Below, piece after piece: positions 1 to 6,394 of a stretch of 6,394 nt of DNA. The translations under genes were made by a program, and so were the position numbers. How positions within the stretch are numbered: position 1 is the first letter of the stretch; each line of letters starts with the position of its first letter. The notes under the pieces were generated by a model. That model ran no database searches and was not told the DNA's origin. It was given only the letters and a program-made list of their open reading frames with translations. Origin of the DNA: Sphingomicrobium sp. (GTDB taxonomy: Bacteria > Pseudomonadota > Alphaproteobacteria > Sphingomonadales > Sphingomonadaceae); assembly GCA_030146725.1 (NCBI GenBank), contig JASLBJ010000124.1:1-6394 (forward strand), given 5' to 3'.

Positions 1-846
1 CGCGTCCTCGAGCGACACATCCGCCGCGGCGACCTCGACCAGCTCGAACCCGGGCACCGCCTGCGTGCACGCCGCGAGTACCGCCTCGCGATCAGCGAAC
101 GCCTGCTCGTGCGCGAACAGCACCGGTCCGTTGGCGACCGCGACCACGTCATTGTGGAACGCGCCCGCGGCAATCGCCGCTTGCGACTGCTCGACGAACA
201 GGGTCCGGGCCGGGTCGAGCCCGTGCAGCCGGGCAATCGCCCGCGACGCCTCGACATGCTGGCGCGCCGGAAACGCTCCGCCCGACACGCCATAGACGAA
301 CAGTTCGATCCCCGGCCCGCCATGCGCCGGAGCAAGCCGCATATGGTTGGCCGCGCCCTCGTCGCCGAACGCCACCGGAACCGGCTCGTGGACCTTGAAA
401 AATGCTTCGTCGCCGAACGCCACACGCAGCTGGGCAAGCGTCCCGGGCCACTCATGGCTGCGGTGCGGCATGGTCTTGAGATTGGCGACCGTCAGGTGGC
501 AGCGCCCGTCGGCGGTGTCGGGGGCAGGGGAGACCGTCGCCGCATTGGCCGCCCACATCGCGGACGCCGACATCGCATTGGCCGCAAGCACCGCTTCCGC
601 TTCGCCGATGCCGGTCCCGAGGGTCGCAAGCCAGTCGTGATTGGGCCGCCGGTGCGGCATGAACACGCCCTGCGCCAGCCCGAGCTCGAGATTGGAGCGC
701 ATCTTGGCGATGCCCTGGAGCGCCGCCTCGCGCGGCCGCGACACCCGTCCGGCATTGCGCGTTGACGCCAGATTGCCAAGACTCAGCCCGGCGAGGTTGT
801 GGCTCGGCCCGACGATCCCGTCGAAGTTGATCTCGACCAGCGCCAC
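1..846 (-). CDS. astB: N-succinylarginine dihydrolase AstB (3' end cut by window edge)
   Basis: This enzyme is the second step of the AST arginine-degradation pathway. It hydrolyses N2-succinylarginine to N2-succinylornithine, two ammonia and CO2 in the cytoplasm. The 282 visible codons match the AstB family from the first residues: [21 protein letters not shown] near the start, then [14 protein letters not shown] at 98-111, HLTVANL at 117-123, [11 protein letters not shown] at 161-171 and [11 protein letters not shown] at 230-240. By comparison with E. coli AstB, Glu163 and His231 correspond to catalytic Glu174 and His248. The catalytic Cys (Cys365 in E. coli) and the last third lie off the left edge. 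I chose the GTG at 846-844 because it directly precedes the conserved N-terminus. It begins one base after the astA stop, with a weak CGGGA seven bases upstream inside astA, so translation is probably coupled. The family assignment is firm. Whether the missing end is intact cannot be judged here. Confidence 0.96.
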   Translation of the reverse strand, partial: MALVEINFDGIVGPSHNLAGLSLGNLASTRNAGRVSRPREAALQGIAKMRSNLELGLAQGVFMPHRRPNHDWLATLGTGIGEAEAVLAANAMSASAMWAANAATVSPAPDTADGRCHLTVANLKTMPHRSHEWPGTLAQLRVAFGDEAFFKVHEPVPVAFGDEGAANHMRLAPAHGGPGIELFVYGVSGGAFPARQHVEASRAIARLHGLDPARTLFVEQSQAAIAAGAFHNDVVAVANGPVLFAHEQAFADREAVLAACTQAVPGFELVEVAAADVSLEDA

Positions 847-847
847 G

Positions 848-1864
848 TCAGCGTCCCGCCGCAAGCACGCGGTCGCCGATGCCGACCCCGAGCAGTTCGG
901 CGCTTTCCCGATCGATCGTCAGCCCCTTGCGCGAACTCCGTTTCACGCAGCCGAAGCAGGCGCGGAAATTGCCCAGCGTTCCGGTGCTCAGCAGCATCCG
1001 CTGCTTGCCGCCGTCGCCGATCTCGGCAACCTTCTCGGCCGTCGACTCGCGCACGGTGCGGATGCGGTCGGTCGCCGCGATCACCGTTGGCCCGCCGTCG
1101 AAGATGTCGATGTAGCGATCGAAGGTGAACCCTTCTTCCTCGAGCATACGCAGCGCCGCTCGCCCCTTCGGGTGCGGCTGGCCCATTACTGGCCGCGCGG
1201 CCTCGGGCAGCAACGACACGTAGATCGGCGTTCGCGGCATCAGGTCGGCGATGAACTTGGTCCCGTGCATCGCATTGAAATGGTCCGCTTCGGGAAAGGT
1301 CATGTCGAAGAACCGGCCTGCCAGCGCATCCCAGAACGGCGAATTGCCGGCCTCGTCCATCACGCCGCGCAATTCGGCCAGGGTGCGGTTCCCGAAACGC
1401 GGGCGATTGGCCCTGATGAACAGATAGCGGCTGCGCGCGAGCAGTGCGCCCCATCCGCCGGCGCGCGACTGCGGATGAAGGAACAGCCCGCCAACTTCTG
1501 ACGAGCCTTCGAGGTCGGTCGTCAGGCTCAGCATCTGGTTGCGAAACGTCTTGCCGAGTTCGGGGCTCGACTGGGTCATGGTACTCAGATGGTAGCTGAA
1601 GAACGGCTCCTCGACCCCGACCTGCCCGAACACCTGGCAAGTCCCGCGGATTACCCCTGCGGCCGGATCCTCGAGCACGAACATGTAGAGGTCGGCAGAC
1701 TGGTCGTCGCCCTGCCGCTCGAACGAGGCATCGGACCGCGCGATCTTGGCGACCAGCGTCGCGCGGTCGGGCGGCAGGTTGGTGAAGCCGCCGCCGGTCA
1801 GCTTGGCCATCTCGTAGATCGCGGGAAAGTCCTCGCCGCGCACCGGCCGAACACGAAAGCTCAT
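848..1864 (-). CDS. astA: Arginine N-succinyltransferase AstA
   Basis: This is the first, committing step of the AST pathway: it transfers succinyl from succinyl-CoA to the alpha-amino group of arginine. The 338 residues are close to the 344 of E. coli AstA and align along the whole length. Recognisable blocks are IRPV-like VRPVRGEDF at 5-13, [11 protein letters not shown] at 21-31, [18 protein letters not shown] at 61-78, [12 protein letters not shown] at 120-131, [21 protein letters not shown] at 163-183 (a conserved AstA block), and [10 protein letters not shown] at 251-260. The N-terminal half has the GNAT-like acyl-CoA transferase fold typical of the family. The ATG overlaps the stop of the upstream M20 gene (ATGA), and GAGGG at 1871-1875 lies six bases before the start, inside that gene. 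The operon is therefore likely translationally coupled. Only one AstA subunit gene is visible, not the AruF/AruG heteromeric pair of pseudomonads. No frameshift is seen. Confidence 0.97.
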   Translation of the reverse strand: MSFRVRPVRGEDFPAIYEMAKLTGGGFTNLPPDRATLVAKIARSDASFERQGDDQSADLYMFVLEDPAAGVIRGTCQVFGQVGVEEPFFSYHLSTMTQSSPELGKTFRNQMLSLTTDLEGSSEVGGLFLHPQSRAGGWGALLARSRYLFIRANRPRFGNRTLAELRGVMDEAGNSPFWDALAGRFFDMTFPEADHFNAMHGTKFIADLMPRTPIYVSLLPEAARPVMGQPHPKGRAALRMLEEEGFTFDRYIDIFDGGPTVIAATDRIRTVRESTAEKVAEIGDGGKQRMLLSTGTLGNFRACFGCVKRSSRKGLTIDRESAELLGVGIGDRVLAAGR

Positions 1865-3084
1865 GCGCGACCCTCGGTCAGCCGCAATCCTCGCCCCAGC
1901 CGCAATATCGTCAGCGCCGACAGCGCCGCTCGAGAAGCCAGGCTGTCGACGATCAGATATTCATCCATGCTGTGAATCTTGCCCCCGCAAACGCCCATCG
2001 TGTCGACCACCGGAACCCCGCACGCCGCGATATTATTGCCGTCGCACACCCCGCCCGAAGGCTGCCACGCGATGCTCTGCCCAAGGTCGGCGCCGGCCTG
2101 CCTGACCAGCCCGAACAGGGCTTCGGCTTCCGCGGTCATCGGCTTGGGCGGACGCGCGAACCCGCCATGCACCTCGATCGTCACGCGATGCTCGGCCGCG
2201 ACCTGCTCAACCACGCCGTCGATCAGGCCTTGCGCGCGCGCCTGCTCCGCGACCGTTCCCGGACGCAGATTGACCCGCAGCACCGCCCGATCGGGTACGA
2301 CATTGTTCGGCCCGCCGCCGTCGATCCGCGCCGGATTGACCGACAGCCGCGGACCCTTGCCGCGCTCGAGCCGAAGCGCGAGGTCGGCCGCCGCGACGAT
2401 TGCATTGCGCCCATCCTCGGGATTGCGCCCCGCATGCGCCGAGCGCCCGCCGATCAGGAACGAGAAATTGCCGCTTCCCGGCCGCGCTCCGGCCAGCGTG
2501 CCATCAGGCAGCGCGGCCGGCTCATACGTCAGCGCCGCGCTTTTGCCCCGCGCCGCCGCCGCGATCAGCGCCGCTGACCCAGGCGATCCGACCTCCTCGT
2601 CCGAATTGATCACCACCTCATAGCCGATCTGCGCAGCCGCCGGGCTCGCTTCGACCGCCTGCAGCGCTCCAAGCATCACCGCGATTCCGCCCTTCATGTC
2701 GGCCACCCCAGGCCCGCCGAGCACGCCTTCCTCAATCCACGAGAGCGCCTGGAACGGATGATCGGCCGCGAACACCGTATCCATGTGCCCGGTCAGCAGC
2801 AGCTGCACCGGTGCCTCCGGTCGAACCGTCAGATGCAGGTTGTGCCCGTGCGCCACCTCGATCCGCCGACCAGCAGGGTCCACGGCATCCACCGGCGCCG
2901 GCTCAACCAGCCGGAGCTCCCCGGGCAACCCCGAAAACGCATCGGCAAGCAGCCCCGCAACCTCGCCCAAGCCCGCCAGATTGCCCGATCCCGAGTTCAC
3001 CACCGCCCAGGCCTCGATCTGCGCCAGCATCGGCGCCGCCCCCGCCCGCTCGACCACCGCCCGCTCGATACTCGACAATCCCAT
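1861..3084 (-). CDS. M20-family zinc metallohydrolase, carboxypeptidase G2-like, first gene of the ast operon
   Basis: A 407-residue cytoplasmic-looking hydrolase (no signal peptide) of the M20 peptidase/deacylase family (ArgE, DapE, CPG2). The di-zinc site is complete: GHMDT with His100 and Asp102, GPGVADMKGG with bridging Asp129, NSDEEVGS with general base Glu163 and ligand Glu164, YEPA with ligand Glu188, and KIHSMDEY with ligand His371. His217 in RSAHAGRNPEDGRNA sits in the lid/dimerisation domain (about 200-310). The YEP glutamate and SAHAG..PE.G.NA motif resemble carboxypeptidase G2 more than ArgE or DapE. It is first in an operon with astA and astB, so an N-acyl amino acid substrate of arginine catabolism, such as N-succinylglutamate or N-succinylornithine, is a reasonable inference; no residue seen here proves it. 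An in-frame ATG exists further upstream at 3411, but it would run through the divergent promoter region and the neighbouring ABC gene. The ATG at 3084, where homology starts, is preferred. Confidence 0.9.
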   Translation of the reverse strand: MGLSSIERAVVERAGAAPMLAQIEAWAVVNSGSGNLAGLGEVAGLLADAFSGLPGELRLVEPAPVDAVDPAGRRIEVAHGHNLHLTVRPEAPVQLLLTGHMDTVFAADHPFQALSWIEEGVLGGPGVADMKGGIAVMLGALQAVEASPAAAQIGYEVVINSDEEVGSPGSAALIAAAARGKSAALTYEPAALPDGTLAGARPGSGNFSFLIGGRSAHAGRNPEDGRNAIVAAADLALRLERGKGPRLSVNPARIDGGGPNNVVPDRAVLRVNLRPGTVAEQARAQGLIDGVVEQVAAEHRVTIEVHGGFARPPKPMTAEAEALFGLVRQAGADLGQSIAWQPSGGVCDGNNIAACGVPVVDTMGVCGGKIHSMDEYLIVDSLASRAALSALTILRLGRGLRLTEGRA

Positions 3085-3115
3085 CTCCGGACCTCTAGCG
3101 AGCCGCCCGTCCGAA
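3085..3115 (-). promoter_or_regulatory. Candidate promoter of the M20-astA-astB operon
   Basis: On the minus strand TTCGGA (3115-3110), a 10-base spacer and GCTAGA (3099-3094) resemble the alphaproteobacterial housekeeping promoter (TTGNCG, 10-14 bases, GCTANAWC, as described in Caulobacter). The GCTA starts exactly 15 bases before the ATG, which would put the transcript start at or very near the start codon. The AGAGG that looks like a ribosome binding site (3096-3092) lies inside this -10 box. If this promoter is used, AGAGG would not be in the mRNA. Confidence 0.45.
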
Positions 3116-3189
3116 CGCCACACACAGCCTGATCCGCCCCGCGTTTGCCGGGTAGGGGTGTCACTCGCCCCCAAACCCCCCGTCTCGCG

Positions 3190-3220
3190 TTCGCCACGAT
3201 TGCCTGCTACCCGCGCCCCC
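3190..3220 (+). promoter_or_regulatory. Candidate promoter of the ABC-F gene, leaderless start
   Basis: TTCGCC (3190-3195), a 10-base spacer and GCTACC (3206-3211) mirror the elements on the opposite strand for the M20 operon. GCTA again starts 15 bases before the ATG at 3221. No Shine-Dalgarno sequence is present between the box and the ATG, only CGCGCCCCC, which supports a leaderless or nearly leaderless mRNA. The -10 match is limited to GCTA. Confidence 0.45.
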
Positions 3221-5089
<1,869 letters not shown>

Positions 5090-5092
5090 GGC

Positions 5093-5127
5093 TTCAAATC
5101 GCGGATTTCCCCGCTAGAAGCAGCCCC
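5093..5127 (+). promoter_or_regulatory. Candidate promoter of the FKBP lipoprotein gene, leaderless start
   Basis: GCTAGAAG (5113-5120) is the best match in this window to the alphaproteobacterial -10 box GCTANAWC, and its GCTA starts exactly 15 bases before the ATG at 5128. A weak -35 candidate TTCAAA (5093-5098) lies 14 bases upstream. There is no Shine-Dalgarno sequence. The small dyad AAATC-GCG-GATTT (5096-5108) falls between the two boxes. This suggests the gene can be transcribed apart from the upstream ABC-F gene despite the 38-base gap. Confidence 0.42.
5096..5108. repeat. Short inverted repeat between the ABC-F and FKBP genes
   Basis: AAATC and GATTT form perfect 5-base arms around GCG, seven bases after the ABC-F stop codon. 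The stem is short, AT-rich and has no following U-tract, so it is a poor intrinsic terminator. It lies in the spacer of the proposed FKBP promoter and could equally be a binding site or chance. Confidence 0.25.
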
Positions 5128-5619
5128 ATGAAAAGACTGATCCTCGCCGCCGCTTTGTCGCTTGCTCTCGCCGCCTGCGCGACCGTCCGGACCCCGCCGG
5201 TGACCGCCGCGGGCCCAGACTTCCTCGTCCGCAACGCGGCTGCGAAGAATGTCGTCTCGACCGCCAGCGGCCTGCAATATTTCATCGTCAAGTCCGGCCC
5301 CAAGACCGGGATCAGCCCGACCGATAGCGACACCGTCACCTTCGACTATGAAGGCACGCTCACCACCGGCGAGACGTTCGACAGCAGCTTCGCCCGCGGC
5401 ACCCCGCTCACCGGCCCGGTCGACGGCTTTGTCCCCGGCTTCACCGAGGCGCTGAAACTGATGAAGCCCGGCGACGAATGGGTCGTGTGGGTCCCGCCAG
5501 CGCTCGGCTACGGCGACCGCGCCAGCGACGAAATCCCGGCGAACAGCATCCTGCGCTTCCGCCTGGCACTCCACAGCGTCACGCCGGCCGCCACTACAGA
5601 AAGCCCGCAAACTCCCTGA
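5128..5619 (+). CDS. FKBP-type peptidyl-prolyl cis-trans isomerase, predicted lipoprotein
   Basis: This is a 163-residue envelope folding catalyst that interconverts cis and trans X-Pro bonds. The N-terminus has Lys-Arg, a hydrophobic stretch and a lipobox LAAC, so cleavage before Cys17 and lipidation are predicted. Ala18 at the +2 position favours the outer membrane. After a short linker, SGLQYFIVKSG (47-57) leads into one FKBP domain (to about 152): DTVTFDYEGTLTTGETFDSS (68-87), DGFVPGF (99-105), LGYGD (126-130) and ILRFRLALHSV (141-151). Matching FKBP12, Tyr74, Phe84, Asp85, Arg90, Val102, Tyr128 and Phe144 line the pocket; the usual Trp at the pocket floor is Phe105. No Mip/FkpA-style dimerisation helix is present. 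The ATG at 5128 is chosen because it starts the signal peptide; an in-frame extension to 4918 would lie within the ABC-F gene. The 3' end overlaps rppH tail to tail by 26 bases. Confidence 0.93.
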   Translation: MKRLILAAALSLALAACATVRTPPVTAAGPDFLVRNAAAKNVVSTASGLQYFIVKSGPKTGISPTDSDTVTFDYEGTLTTGETFDSSFARGTPLTGPVDGFVPGFTEALKLMKPGDEWVVWVPPALGYGDRASDEIPANSILRFRLALHSVTPAATTESPQTP

Positions 5620-6064
5620 GCAGCCGCCGGTAAAGCTCGCGCTTGAACGGCACGATCAGCTCGGGCAGCTGGTCCGCATCGATCCACTTCCACTCGCAGA
5701 ATTCGGGGTGCGCGGTGGCGATATCGACATCGCTGTCACGCCCCAGGAACCGGCACAAATACCAGTCCTGCTCCTGCCCCTTCCACTTGCCGCCCCACAG
5801 CTTCGGCTTGAGCGCCTCGGGCAGGTCGTATTTGAGCCGCTCGGGACAGTCGGCGATCCGCTCGACGAGGTGCGGCGGGATCCCCGTTTCCTCCTCGAGC
5901 TCGCGCAACGCCGTCTCCCACGGCGCCTCGCCCGGATCGATGCCCCCCTGCGGCATCTGCCACGCCTCGTCGGTATTATCGATCCGCCGTCCGACCCACA
6001 CCTGTTTGCGGTCGTTAAGCAGCATCACGCCAACCCCGCGGCGGTATCGGTCGTCGTTGGTCAT
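5594..6064 (-). CDS. rppH: RNA pyrophosphohydrolase RppH (Nudix hydrolase)
   Basis: This cytoplasmic enzyme converts the 5'-triphosphate end of mRNAs to a monophosphate, which opens them to RNase E-dependent decay. Family members, known as IalA in Bartonella, also cleave diadenosine polyphosphates. The 156 residues start MTNDDRYRRGVGVMLL, closely like the E. coli RppH N-terminus. The Nudix box GX5EX7REUXEEXGU is complete at 40-62 (Gly40, Glu46, Arg54, Glu55, Glu58, Glu59, Gly61). Other RppH-typical parts are WQMPQGGIDPGE (35-46), QDWYLCRFLG (99-108), PEFCEWKWID (120-129) and VPFKRELYRRLLREFA (138-153), matching the VSFKRDVYRRVMKEFA region of E. coli. The gene has no clear ribosome binding site at its ATG. 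Its last 26 bases overlap the end of the convergent FKBP gene, so read-through from either side would make antisense RNA. The gene is intact. Confidence 0.95.
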   Translation of the reverse strand: MTNDDRYRRGVGVMLLNDRKQVWVGRRIDNTDEAWQMPQGGIDPGEAPWETALRELEEETGIPPHLVERIADCPERLKYDLPEALKPKLWGGKWKGQEQDWYLCRFLGRDSDVDIATAHPEFCEWKWIDADQLPELIVPFKRELYRRLLREFAGFL

Positions 6065-6093
6065 CCAGGCGGTTTAGGCGATCGCAACGCGAA
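6065..6093 (-). promoter_or_regulatory. Weak candidate promoter of rppH
   Basis: On the minus strand CCTAAAC (6078-6072) resembles the GCTANAWC -10 box with the first base changed and starts 14 bases before the ATG. TTCGCG (6093-6088) lies 9 bases upstream of it. The geometry is close to that of the other genes here but one base shorter in both distances. The TTCG falls on the outer end of the adjacent tandem repeat. Confidence 0.3.
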
Positions 6094-6160
6094 TGTCTGC
6101 GTTGGGGTCGAAATCGGACATTGGCCGAATGTCAGCAATGGATGGAAAGCGGACATCCGC
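6090..6160. repeat. Two-copy tandem repeat of palindromic units, period 36 bases
   Basis: Unit 1 (6090-6125) and unit 2 (6126-6160) both begin CGAATGTC and contain a GAAA-(N)CGGACAT block. Between these blocks they align with one single-base gap. Within each unit AATGTC at the left and GACAT at the right are inverted, so each unit could fold into a hairpin. The plus-strand frame through unit 2 reads SNGWKADIR, and the opposite strand reads MRMSAFHPLLTF. From memory, such peptides recur in spurious ORFs annotated over short dispersed intergenic repeats of alphaproteobacteria. The tandem copies are seen directly; the dispersed nature is inferred. Confidence 0.65.
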
Positions 6161-6253
6161 ATTGCCCGCTGTGCGCCCCCAGCGGACCAGTCTTGTTTGC
6201 TGCGTTTTGGGCCCTTGCGCTTCGTCGCGTCGAGAACTCTGTCGAGCTTAGGT

Positions 6254-6272
6254 GAACCAGTGTTCATACACT
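6254..6272. repeat. Two overlapping short palindromes in the intergenic region
   Basis: GAAC-CAGT-GTTC (6254-6265) and AGTGT-TCAT-ACACT (6259-6272) are both perfect inverted repeats and share seven bases. They lie just upstream of the TATCAT element and could be operators for the right-edge gene. The first has the GAAC-N4-GTTC form of the Gram-positive LexA box. The usual alphaproteobacterial LexA site is a GTTC-N7-GTTC direct repeat, so a LexA role is not claimed. Confidence 0.3.
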
Positions 6273-6370
6273 TTATCATTGCTCGTCTGTTTCAGTCTCC
6301 AGTCCCGCAAGAGCGGAACGGGAGAAGTGTCAGCTGACTAAAGCAGGCGCAACTTCGTGCACAACACAGT

Positions 6371-6377
6371 AGGAGAG
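6371..6377 (+). promoter_or_regulatory. Strong Shine-Dalgarno sequence for the right-edge gene
   Basis: AGGAGAG is followed by TTATC and the ATG at 6383, five bases away. It is the clearest ribosome binding site in the window, and it argues that the four-codon reading frame at the edge is a real gene translated from a leadered mRNA. Confidence 0.7.
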
Positions 6378-6382
6378 TTATC

Positions 6383-6394
6383 ATGCGTAAGATC
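6383..6394 (+). CDS. Start of an unidentified gene, cut by the right edge
   Basis: Only ATG CGT AAG ATC (MRKI) is inside the window. The start is supported by AGGAGAG five bases upstream and by a long non-coding region before it. A positively charged Met-Arg-Lys beginning would fit a signal peptide, but four residues cannot support a function. Confidence 0.6.

Larger units (their letters stand above)
6161..6382. other. Intergenic region upstream of the right-edge gene
   Basis: No convincing ORF, tRNA or intrinsic terminator is seen in these 222 bases. Base composition falls visibly around 6241-6300 (27 of 60 bases are G or C) compared with the GC-rich genes to the left. This low-GC stretch has overlapping small dyads at 6254-6272 and a TATCAT at 6274-6279 that could serve as a -10 element, although no good -35 accompanies it (GGTGAA at 6251-6256 is 17 bases away). 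If that is the promoter, the downstream gene has a 5' leader of roughly 95 bases. Confidence 0.4.

Noticed and set aside
641..1501. A 286-codon plus-strand frame across astB and astA
   Set aside because: It lies antisense to two well-matched AST genes, has shadow-like composition and shows no motif.
783..1640. A 285-codon minus-strand frame within astA
   Set aside because: It is the alternate frame of the same strand as astA. The astA frame gives a full-length family match.
2783..3220. N-terminal extension of the ABC-F protein
   Set aside because: The added segment is Pro/Ser/Arg/Ala-rich antisense of the M20 gene. The family N-terminus begins at MLTINGITVRLGGR.
5090..5127. An intrinsic terminator after the ABC-F gene
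   Set aside because: The only dyad has a 5-base AT-rich stem and no U-tract, so termination there is not supported.
6090..6160. A possible CRISPR array
   Set aside because: There are only two diverged, directly adjacent units with no unique spacers between them, and no cas gene nearby.
6061..6279. A 72-codon minus-strand frame over the repeat and intergenic region
   Set aside because: No homology or ribosome binding site is seen. It overlaps the repeat, and its MSAFHPLLTF segment is repeat-derived.
5708..6337. A 209-codon plus-strand frame antisense to rppH and running across the repeat
   Set aside because: It is a shadow of rppH extended through the tandem repeat. The SNGWKADI segment comes from the repeat and is typical of spurious annotation.

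Overview
The window is GC-rich bacterial DNA, densely coding on both strands. The gene repertoire and style point to an alphaproteobacterium, most likely a sphingomonad. The reasons are an RppH of the alphaproteobacterial type, an arginine-succinyltransferase operon in which an M20 hydrolase precedes astA and astB, and genes that lack Shine-Dalgarno sequences but carry a GCTA box about 15 bases before the ATG. The taxonomic call is an inference from style, not from a marker gene.

Layout: bases 1-3084, minus strand, hold a tightly packed operon, in transcription order an M20 metallohydrolase, astA and astB. The M20 stop and astA start overlap by 4 bases (ATGA), and astB starts on a GTG one base after the astA stop. 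AstB runs off the left edge. A 136-base divergent intergenic region (3085-3220) separates this operon from a plus-strand YheS-type ABC-F ATPase (3221-5089), followed after 38 bases by a small FKBP-type prolyl isomerase lipoprotein (5128-5619). The lipoprotein gene is convergent with, and overlaps by 26 bases, the minus-strand rppH (5594-6064). From 6065 to 6382 lies a non-coding stretch with a two-copy palindromic tandem repeat next to rppH and a lower-GC promoter-like region. A strong ribosome binding site at its end leads into a gene of which only four codons are inside the window.

How the genes work together: AstA and AstB catalyse the first two steps of the arginine succinyltransferase (AST) pathway, arginine to N-succinylarginine to N-succinylornithine plus ammonia and CO2. 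The final AST step releases glutamate from N-succinylglutamate and is normally done by AstE, of a different metallocarboxypeptidase-like family. The co-transcribed M20 enzyme resembles glutamate-releasing carboxypeptidase G2, so it is a reasonable candidate for that or a related step. The other genes are housekeeping: translation (YheS), envelope protein folding (FKBP lipoprotein) and mRNA 5'-end processing (RppH).

I see no undescribed multi-gene system here. The observations most worth following are the M20/AST association, a shared promoter-to-ATG geometry at three or four genes, and the tandem palindromic repeat abutting the rppH promoter.
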